The notes under the pieces were generated by a model. The model saw nothing but the letters and a program-made list of their open reading frames with translations. It made no database searches and was not told where the DNA came from. A stretch of 64,000 nt of DNA from Leuconostoc inhae. GTDB taxonomy: Bacteria > Bacillota > Bacilli > Lactobacillales > Lactobacillaceae. Below are positions 57,487-64,000 of the stretch, one piece after another (the first letter of the stretch is position 1; each line of letters starts with the position of its first letter). The DNA lies in assembly GCF_019656015.1 (NCBI RefSeq), contig NZ_BPKW01000006.1, forward strand, positions 1-64,000. The letters are read 5' to 3'. The translations under genes and the position numbers were made by a program.

Positions 57487-58863
57487 TCAAGAATTTTTCT
57501 TGAATATTGTAATACTTTCAACATGAGATGTTTGTGGAAATTGATCAACTGGCACAATAGGGTCATCAATATGGTAGCCATTTTGAATAATTTCAGCTGC
57601 ATCACGTACTAATGTTACCGGATTACAACTAATGTAAACCAATTTATCTGGTCCCATTTTAGTTGTTGCCTGAATTAACTCACCAGTTAATCCTCGTCGT
57701 GGTGGATCAACAAACACAACGTTTGGTTGTAAACCTTCTGATTGCCATTTTGCAAATTGTTTTGGTGCATCGGCAAGGATATAAGCAGCATTGTTAATGT
57801 TATTGGCACGCATATTACTTTGAGCATCCGCCACTGCACCAGGAATGACTTCAACGCCAATTACCTGCCGAACGCGATTAGCAATTGTTATGCCAATCGT
57901 ACCAATACCGGAATAGGCATCAATAACAACATCTGTTGGTTTAAGTTCAGCCTTTTTGGCAGCTAAATCATACAACACTTCCGTTGTTTGTGGGTTAACT
58001 TGATAAAACGAGTTTGGTCCAATAATAAAATTGTACCCTAGTAACGTATCGTGAATAGCATCTGCTCCCCAAAGCGTTCTATTATTTGGACTCAATAGAA
58101 CAAAATCTTTCTTTGGACTAAAATTAAATATTAAACTTTTAATTTCAGGTAACTGCGCCACAATATCCTGAACAATTTCTTTTTCAAAATTAATAACGCT
58201 ATCATTTGATACGAGCACAACCATTAATTCATGCGAATAATAGCCACGTCGAATCATAATGTACCTGATCGTTCCTTTTTCCAAATCAGGATCAAATGCA
58301 CTGATTTTATAATTTTCTAGCACCTGCCGTACTTTAATAATGGCTTGATCAATAGCTTGATCGTTAACAAAATAATCTGTCATAGGCACTAGTTCATGGC
58401 TACCACGTCGGTAGAACCCACTTGTCAAATGACCTTCCTGCCACTTAACTGGCACAATCGTCTTATTACGATAATAGGTTGGATTTTCCATCCCAATCGT
58501 ATTTTCAACTGTCACTGCCATGTTTTTTTCTTGGAATAGTCTCTGAATTTGATTTTGTTTTAACTCAAGCTGTGCGTCATATTTAAAATTCACAAGTGGT
58601 GCAGTACCAGCAGCAATCAAATATTGGCGATGACTATTTTGACGTTTACTTGATGCCTCAATGATTTCAATAACCTTAGCGTAACCAGAAAATTTGTCTA
58701 CTTGAATTACTTCTAAAAGTACTTTTTCACCTGGCATCGCATCAGCAATATACAGCGGATATGTCGGTGTCAAATGAACAACTCCCATGCCATCAATCCG
58801 TATATCATCAATTGTTACTGTTATTTTTTCATGCAATTTCACAGGGAGAATTGTTCGAGCCAT
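57487..58863 (-). CDS. 23S rRNA (uracil-5-)-methyltransferase RlmCD-like, without Fe-S cysteines
   Basis: A TrmA/RumA-family methyltransferase of 458 aa. An N-terminal TRAM domain (about 9-68), then the RNA-binding part, then the SAM domain with VIDAYSGIGTIGITIA (about 318-333), VFVDPPRRGL and the nucleophile Cys in ISCNPVTLVRD (about 406). The usual four-cysteine 4Fe-4S motif region reads NSHRQYLIAAGTAPLVNF, with no Cys. Target probably U747/U1939 of 23S rRNA, by family only. Confidence 0.88.
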   Translation of the reverse strand: MARTILPVKLHEKITVTIDDIRIDGMGVVHLTPTYPLYIADAMPGEKVLLEVIQVDKFSGYAKVIEIIEASSKRQNSHRQYLIAAGTAPLVNFKYDAQLELKQNQIQRLFQEKNMAVTVENTIGMENPTYYRNKTIVPVKWQEGHLTSGFYRRGSHELVPMTDYFVNDQAIDQAIIKVRQVLENYKISAFDPDLEKGTIRYIMIRRGYYSHELMVVLVSNDSVINFEKEIVQDIVAQLPEIKSLIFNFSPKKDFVLLSPNNRTLWGADAIHDTLLGYNFIIGPNSFYQVNPQTTEVLYDLAAKKAELKPTDVVIDAYSGIGTIGITIANRVRQVIGVEVIPGAVADAQSNMRANNINNAAYILADAPKQFAKWQSEGLQPNVVFVDPPRRGLTGELIQATTKMGPDKLVYISCNPVTLVRDAAEIIQNGYHIDDPIVPVDQFPQTSHVESITIFKKNS

Positions 58864-58971
58864 AATATGAATATATCGGAATTAAGCTTTTGCGATAACA
58901 CGTTGTAATTTTGTCTTGTCGCTCACTTAATTATCTCCAGATATTTTCCCTTCTTAAATTATAATTTAAAA

Positions 58972-59005
58972 AATAAAAGCGTTCACTAAAGTGAACGCTT
59001 TTATT
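58972..59005. terminator. Terminator of rpmE2
   Basis: AATAAAAGCGTTCACT (58972-58987) pairs perfectly with AGTGAACGCTTTTATT (58990-59005) around two bases. It lies after the rpmE2 stop at 59018. Confidence 0.9.
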
Positions 59006-59017
59006 AAGAACAATGAC

Positions 59018-59284
59018 TTACTTATCTTCGTTGTTCTTGAAGCCAAATCCAGCAAATTTCTTGTTGAACTTGTCGACTGCACCATCCGCTTGTGTAAACT
59101 TCTGTTTACCTGTATAAAATGGATGTGAATCTGATGTGATATCCATACGGATAACTGGGTATTCTGTACCTTCAAAATCAGTTGTATCATTTGATGTTAC
59201 AGTAGAAGCTGATAAAAACTTCTTACCTGTTGTTGCATCAAGGAAAACAACTGGTTGGTAGTTGGGATGGATTTCTGCTTGCAT
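59018..59284 (-). CDS. rpmE2: Ribosomal protein L31 type B
   Basis: An 88-aa L31 of the zinc-independent B type: it starts [20 protein letters not shown], contains [10 protein letters not shown] and has no CxxC pairs. Such L31 forms replace the zinc-binding type at low zinc in some bacteria. AAGGAG precedes the ATG. It has its own promoter and a leader hairpin. Confidence 0.93.
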   Translation of the reverse strand: MQAEIHPNYQPVVFLDATTGKKFLSASTVTSNDTTDFEGTEYPVIRMDITSDSHPFYTGKQKFTQADGAVDKFNKKFAGFGFKNNEDK

Positions 59285-59302
59285 GGTAATTTCTCCTTAG
59301 CG

Positions 59303-59324
59303 CCCTGATACTTCTGTACCAGAG
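59303..59324 (-). promoter_or_regulatory. rpmE2 leader hairpin (candidate L31 autoregulatory leader)
   Basis: In the minus-strand transcript CTCTGGTAC pairs with GTATCAGGG (9 bp with two G-U pairs) around an AGAA loop, between the promoter and the ribosome binding site. Ribosomal-protein leaders for L31 are known in Firmicutes. Identity with that class needs a covariance search. Confidence 0.5.
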
Positions 59325-59342
59325 TCAGTCTATAACTAGTAT

Positions 59343-59371
59343 ATTCTAGCATGTTAATAATTAAATTGCAA
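59343..59371 (-). promoter_or_regulatory. Promoter of rpmE2
   Basis: -35 TTGCAA (59366-59371), a 17-base spacer and -10 TAGAAT (59343-59348) on the minus strand. Confidence 0.6.
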
Positions 59372-59393
59372 CAACATACTGCATTGCCTATCA

Positions 59394-60680
59394 TTAAGGC
59401 ATAAGATTAATTAAATCAATGCCTTCAATAGACACTTCAGCACCTAACTGCGTCAGTTTGTGTTGAATACGATCATAACCACGTAAAATGTGATCTGCGT
59501 CATTAATAACCGTTTCACCTTCGGCCATAATAGCTGCAATAATCAAAGCAGCGCCTGCTCGAATCTCAGCTGCTTGAACATCTGTTCCAATAAGACGCGG
59601 TGAATAATTAATTCGAATTTTACCTGGTTTTTCAGAGTCAATGTCACCGCCCATACGTCGTAATTCAGCAATATGTTTGACTCGCTTTGGATAAATTGTA
59701 TCTTGAATAGTACTTTCGCCATCCGCCATCAGTAACAATGGTGTTATTGGTTGTTGTAAGTCTGTTGCAAAACCAGGATAAGGCATCGTTTTAATGGCTA
59801 CTGGTTTCAAATCATCTGATTTATAAACATGAATCATGTCTTCGCCAATATCAAGGTTAACACCCATTTCTATTAACTTTGAAGTATATGATTCCAAATG
59901 TTCTGGAATGACATTTTTAATTGTCACACCATCACCAAAAGCCGCAGCCATACTCATGTATGTCCCAGCTTCAATTCGATCTGGAATAACTGTGTGCGTA
60001 TTTTTTGCCTTTAAACTAGGTACACCTGCAATACGAATTGTATCAGTTCCAGCACCACGAACATTAGCACCCATATTATTTAAAAATGTTGCAATATCAA
60101 TAATTTCAGGTTCACGTGCTGCATTTTCAATCACAGTTTGACCTTTAGCACGTACTGCAGCTAAAATAATGTTAATTGTGGCCCCAACTGATACTGTATC
60201 TAAAGCAATACGAGCACCAATCAAGCCATGATCAGTCGCATCAATATGAATAATATCATTACTTTCAGTAACGGTTGCTCCGAGTGCCTCAAAGCCCTTG
60301 ATGTGTTGATCTATTGGCCGTCTACCTAAATTGTCACCACCAGGAAATGTCACTGTCGCCCGATTAAAACGTCCAAGCAATGCACCCATAAAGTAATACG
60401 ATGCACGAAGCGATTTAATCGCACCACTTGGTAGCTCACTTTCTCGAATTTGCGTTGGATCAATATCCAAATTACCATTCGCAAAAACTGAATGAACATT
60501 CATCGCATTCAAAATCAATTGTAAATTTTTAACATCCAAGATTTGCGGTACCGTATCAAATTTGACAGGTGTGTCAGCCAAAATAGCGGCTGGAATGAGT
60601 GCAACTGTTGAATTTTTTGCGCCACCGATTGTGACCTCACCATGGAGGCGTTTGCCACCGTGTACAATTATTTTAGCCAT
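59394..60680 (-). CDS. murA: UDP-GlcNAc enolpyruvyl transferase with Asp in place of the catalytic Cys
   Basis: It transfers enolpyruvate from PEP to UDP-GlcNAc, the first step of peptidoglycan synthesis. The 428-aa two-domain fold is complete: GAKNSTVALIPA (about 20-31), FPGGDNLGRRPID (113-125) and the later MADGESTIQDTIYP. The Cys of the usual PGGCxIGxRP loop, target of fosfomycin, is Asp116 here (codon at 60333-60335). Such enzymes are active but fosfomycin-insensitive in other bacteria. Located between pheT and rpmE2. Confidence 0.93.
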   Translation of the reverse strand: MAKIIVHGGKRLHGEVTIGGAKNSTVALIPAAILADTPVKFDTVPQILDVKNLQLILNAMNVHSVFANGNLDIDPTQIRESELPSGAIKSLRASYYFMGALLGRFNRATVTFPGGDNLGRRPIDQHIKGFEALGATVTESNDIIHIDATDHGLIGARIALDTVSVGATINIILAAVRAKGQTVIENAAREPEIIDIATFLNNMGANVRGAGTDTIRIAGVPSLKAKNTHTVIPDRIEAGTYMSMAAAFGDGVTIKNVIPEHLESYTSKLIEMGVNLDIGEDMIHVYKSDDLKPVAIKTMPYPGFATDLQQPITPLLLMADGESTIQDTIYPKRVKHIAELRRMGGDIDSEKPGKIRINYSPRLIGTDVQAAEIRAGAALIIAAIMAEGETVINDADHILRGYDRIQHKLTQLGAEVSIEGIDLINLMP

Positions 60681-60761
60681 GAATTTTCCTTGTAAAAGTT
60701 ATAGTCCAAATTTAATTATACCGTGAAATTAGACCAAACTCAAATTAAATTAGAAAACAAC

Positions 60762-63221
60762 TCAACGCACTTCCACATTAAGTTGTTTAACTAAGGCATC
60801 TGTTACTCGCTCAAAGTCTGCATTAATCTCTGCTTCAACTAATGTCTCATCATTATCTTGATAAGTCAAACTATATGCTAATGACCGTTTACCATTTGGC
60901 AAATTTTCGCCTGTATAAACGTCAAATAACGTAACATCGACTAATTTACTGCCCGAAGTACGACGAATAACTTGCTCAATTGTAGCATGTTGAACTGATT
61001 TACCCACTAACAGAGCTGCATCACGACTCATTTGCGGAAAGCGTGAAATTTTATTGTATTGCACATCACTTTTAGCCGCAGCCATCACGGCAAACAAATC
61101 TAACTCAAAACCAAACACTGCTGCCATTTTTTGTGATTTAGTAAGTAGCGGATGAATTTGACCAACAAATCCAAGATAAACATCTGCTGTGTAAATATCT
61201 GCTGTTTGACCTGGATGCATATTGGCATGTCGATCTGTTGCAACATATCGTACATTTTCAACACCAATTTGATCCAAATAAGCTGATACAATGCCTTTAA
61301 TATCATAAAAATCAACAGTACGTGCCTTTTTTAAATGTTGCCAAGAAGAGGCTTCATTATCACCAGTTAAAATCCCAGCAATATGTTCAATTTCGATTGG
61401 TAATTCATCATTATTCGCCTTGGCAATAAATACACGACCTTGTTCATAAAGTGCGATATCATGTACAAAATGATTGACATTATAAGCCACATCTTCTAAC
61501 AAACCTGCTAGTAAATTTTGGCGTGCAGTCGTTCGATCGGAACTCATAGGATAATCTAAAGTCACAACTTTCGCTGTACGATCTTCAGCAAATTGTTGTG
61601 CTTTCATAGGCGTTGTCAACGCATAAGAAATGGCCTGATTTAAACCTAAACTTTCCATAATGCGTCGGCTTGCTCTTATTTTTCGTTGTTGCAGTGTTAG
61701 TTTTCCAGGCGTTGTAGGGCCATATGGTAATGTCACCGGTAAATTATCATATCCATACAATCGTGCAATTTCTTCAATTAAATCTGCTTCTATACTCATA
61801 TCTGCGCGTCGTGCTGGTAGCGTTATATCAAGACTGACACCATTGTTTGTATAGTCAAACGCTAATTGTTTGAAAAATACCGTAATATTATCTAAAGTTA
61901 ACTGAGTCCCTAATATTTTATTAACACGCTCAGCAGTTAGTGATAGCACAATGTTATCACGTTTAGTATCGGCAGCAGTAACCCGTCCACGAGCCACTTG
62001 ACCGCCAGCGAGTTCATCCGCTAAACTGGCAGCATGATCTAATGCGGTAAAAGTTGCATCCCAGTTTACGCCACGTTCAAATCGTGCCGATGCTTCAGAG
62101 TGTAAATTGTGTCTGCGCGCTGTGGCACGTACCAAACTCGGATTAAAAATAGCACCCTCTAACACAATATTTTTCGTATTTTCGTCAACTTCTGAATCTA
62201 ATCCGCCCATCACACCAGCCAACATCAAAGCCGCTTTATCAGTTGCAATGACAATGTCCTCGCCAGCACGCAAATCACGTTTTTGCCCATCTAAGGTAAC
62301 TAGCTCTTCACCATTTTCGGCACGACGTACATATATTTTTTGACCGTTTAGTTTGTCCAAATCAAAAGCGTGTAACGGTTGCCCATACATCAACATCATG
62401 TAATTAGTAATATCAACTATATTATTGATTGGACGCATGCCAGCATTCCACAACCTTTTTTGCAACCAGAGTGGCGAATCACCAACCTTAACATGATTAA
62501 CAACCCGCATGGCATATTTCGGTGCCAAACTATCATCGTGAATGATAACAGATATTTGATCACTTGCGGGCGTTTCATATTCTATCAAATCAAAATCTGG
62601 TATTGTCACTGACTGTTTGAGCATAGCTCCAAATTCATAAGCTGTTCCAATCATTGACAACATATCCGCACGGTTTGGTGTTAAATCAGTATCCAAAACA
62701 GGTTCTGTCATGCCTAAAATGCTCAGTGCATCATCACCAGGCTTAACCTGATCACGGTCATTAAATACATATATACCCGTGTCAAAATCTTTTGGTGCAA
62801 TTTTATTGTCAAATCCAATTTCCTGCAACGCCACCAACATACCATTAGAATCTTCACCACGTAATTTAACAGGTTTTAACTCGATTAATGCACCTGTTTC
62901 ATGATTAATAATGTGCGCGCCAACTTTTGCTAGCACAACTAGTTGTCCTTCAGCCACGTTGGGCGCGCCAGTGACCACTTTAGTTAAGGTCGGTTCGCCA
63001 ATATCTACTTGAGTTATTACCATATGATCTGAATCTGGATGCGGTATCACAGACATAACTTTTGCAACAACCAGTCCGTCTTGTTGTCTAGCTAACGTCG
63101 TTGAGTCAGAAATTTCAACGCTTGTTCGTTCCACGTGTTCTGCTAACTCTGCAACAGCATCTGGATTCAAATCAATGCTGTTATTTAAATATTCATTTAA
63201 CCATTTCAAACTCGTTTTCAT
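60762..63221 (-). CDS. pheT: Phenylalanyl-tRNA synthetase beta subunit
   Basis: An 819-aa subunit of the alpha2-beta2 enzyme. Domain order: N-terminal OB/tRNA-binding (about 40-150, VVAKVMSVIPHPDSD), B3/B4 editing (about 205-390), B5 (about 410-480), catalytic-like core and C-terminal FDX-ACB anticodon-binding domain (about 725-819). It lies two bases after pheS on the same transcript. Confidence 0.97.
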   Translation of the reverse strand: MKTSLKWLNEYLNNSIDLNPDAVAELAEHVERTSVEISDSTTLARQQDGLVVAKVMSVIPHPDSDHMVITQVDIGEPTLTKVVTGAPNVAEGQLVVLAKVGAHIINHETGALIELKPVKLRGEDSNGMLVALQEIGFDNKIAPKDFDTGIYVFNDRDQVKPGDDALSILGMTEPVLDTDLTPNRADMLSMIGTAYEFGAMLKQSVTIPDFDLIEYETPASDQISVIIHDDSLAPKYAMRVVNHVKVGDSPLWLQKRLWNAGMRPINNIVDITNYMMLMYGQPLHAFDLDKLNGQKIYVRRAENGEELVTLDGQKRDLRAGEDIVIATDKAALMLAGVMGGLDSEVDENTKNIVLEGAIFNPSLVRATARRHNLHSEASARFERGVNWDATFTALDHAASLADELAGGQVARGRVTAADTKRDNIVLSLTAERVNKILGTQLTLDNITVFFKQLAFDYTNNGVSLDITLPARRADMSIEADLIEEIARLYGYDNLPVTLPYGPTTPGKLTLQQRKIRASRRIMESLGLNQAISYALTTPMKAQQFAEDRTAKVVTLDYPMSSDRTTARQNLLAGLLEDVAYNVNHFVHDIALYEQGRVFIAKANNDELPIEIEHIAGILTGDNEASSWQHLKKARTVDFYDIKGIVSAYLDQIGVENVRYVATDRHANMHPGQTADIYTADVYLGFVGQIHPLLTKSQKMAAVFGFELDLFAVMAAAKSDVQYNKISRFPQMSRDAALLVGKSVQHATIEQVIRRTSGSKLVDVTLFDVYTGENLPNGKRSLAYSLTYQDNDETLVEAEINADFERVTDALVKQLNVEVR

Positions 63222-63223
63222 AC

Positions 63224-64000
63224 TTAATTACCCTTTCGATTGAATTGTGACAAAAACCGGACATCATTTAAGTAGAACTGACGAATATCATCAACGCCAT
63301 ATTTTAACATGGCAAAGCGATCTGGTCCTAAACCAAACGCAAACGCTGAGTACTTTTCTGGATCAATGCCGTCCATTCTCAACACGTTTGGATGGGTCAT
63401 GCCCGCTCCCAATACTTCAATCCACTCAATATCTTCTGGCTTCATATCTGGTGTGACATCATTCCATGACACATCGACTTCAACAGAAGGCTCTGTAAAC
63501 GGAAAATAAGAAGGTCGCATACGAATTTGATGTTTTTCGCCAAACAATTCCTGCATGATTGACAATAGTGTGCCTTTTAAATCAGCCATCGTAATATTTT
63601 CGCCAACAACCATCCCCTCCACCTGGTGAAACTGATGTGAATGTGTTGCATCATCTGTATCTCGACGATAAACTTTTCCTGGTGCAATCATTTTTAAGGG
63701 ACCTTTTGAAAAGTCATGTTTTTCTAAAGAACGTGACTGTACAGGCGACGTTTGCGTTCGAAGTAATATTTCAGGTGTTACATAAAACGTATCTTGCATA
63801 TCACGCGCTGGATGATCTTTTGGCAAGTTTTCTCGTTCAAAATTATACTCATCTGTTTCCACTTCAGGTGAATCAACCGTATCGTCAATAATTTCAAAGC
63901 CCAGGCCTAAAAAATGTTGCTCAATTTCATCAATAATTTGTTGTAACACATGAGGTTGCCCAACTTTATGGGCACTACCAGGCAAGGTGACATCTATCGT
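63224..64000 (-). CDS. pheS: Phenylalanyl-tRNA synthetase alpha subunit, 5' end outside the window
   Basis: The last 258 or so codons of pheS are visible; the start lies beyond 64000. The class II core shows [16 protein letters not shown] near the window edge, motif 2 region [11 protein letters not shown], and motif 3 [15 protein letters not shown] near the end. It forms the catalytic subunit with PheT. Full length is about 350 aa. Confidence 0.96.
   Translation of the reverse strand, partial: TIDVTLPGSAHKVGQPHVLQQIIDEIEQHFLGLGFEIIDDTVDSPEVETDEYNFERENLPKDHPARDMQDTFYVTPEILLRTQTSPVQSRSLEKHDFSKGPLKMIAPGKVYRRDTDDATHSHQFHQVEGMVVGENITMADLKGTLLSIMQELFGEKHQIRMRPSYFPFTEPSVEVDVSWNDVTPDMKPEDIEWIEVLGAGMTHPNVLRMDGIDPEKYSAFAFGLGPDRFAMLKYGVDDIRQFYLNDVRFLSQFNRKGN

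Overview
The window reads as chromosomal core DNA of a low-GC lactic acid bacterium, most likely a Leuconostoc. The strongest clue is the D-lactate dehydrogenase at about 23 kb, which is close over its whole length to the Leuconostoc D-LDH sequence as I remember it. An SpxB-free, LAB-type set of housekeeping genes (YqeG-YqeH-YhbY-NadD-YqeK-RsfS, UvrBA, YvcK-WhiA-ClpP, LtaS, MprF, CshA, MurF, PheST) and AT-rich spacers agree with this. Almost every gene is on the minus strand, so transcription runs right to left. Only two small genes, at 2680 and 26597, are on the plus strand. I saw no insertion sequence, prophage, CRISPR array, tRNA or rRNA gene inside the window, and no gene-free stretch longer than 300 bases.

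Layout, left to right. 1-189 holds two tandem strong promoters firing leftward out of the window, as in an rRNA operon. 190-2427: a small unknown gene, an S1-domain protein, cyclophilin, RpoZ and Gmk. 2428-3070: a promoter region and a small plus-strand gene with a LexA-type SOS box inside its promoter. 3090-5782: two unrecognised genes and a YtxH/DUF948 pair. 5888-10734: RNase Y, SmpB, RNase R and SecG. 10882-14750: SpoU methyltransferase, YidC, acylphosphatase and an OmpR-type two-component system. 14847-21058: YceD, TmcAL, YqeM and the YqeG-to-RsfS ribosome-assembly operon. 21178-26327: an orphan PTS IIC, D-LDH, ClpP with a CIRCE-like operator, WhiA and YvcK. 26597: a 40-codon plus-strand gene. 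26782-31773: uvrA and uvrB, the latter with a LexA box. 31843-37640: an envelope glycolipid/lipoteichoic acid cluster. 37787-43448: a heterodimeric ABC exporter and a MacB-like ABC protein. 43480-48040: Nudix, HD hydrolase, MprF and an alpha/beta hydrolase. 48092-53064: YajC, Tgt, RadC, an MFS exporter and FolC. 53190-64000: CshA, a serine hydrolase, MurF, an RlmCD-like methyltransferase, L31 type B, MurA, PheT and the 3' part of pheS.

The most notable observations are: (i) an identical 12-bp SOS operator in front of uvrB and of an unrecognised 108-aa gene, which is plausibly a divergent YolD-like protein; (ii) several enzymes whose hallmark residues are replaced, namely MurA with Asp in place of the fosfomycin-reactive Cys, Tgt without its zinc cysteines, the RlmCD-like protein without its Fe-S cysteines, NadD with HxGQ instead of HxGH, and YidC without a lipobox Cys; (iii) candidate operators for HrcA (clpP) and Rex (ldhD); and (iv) a stable hairpin in the rpmE2 leader.
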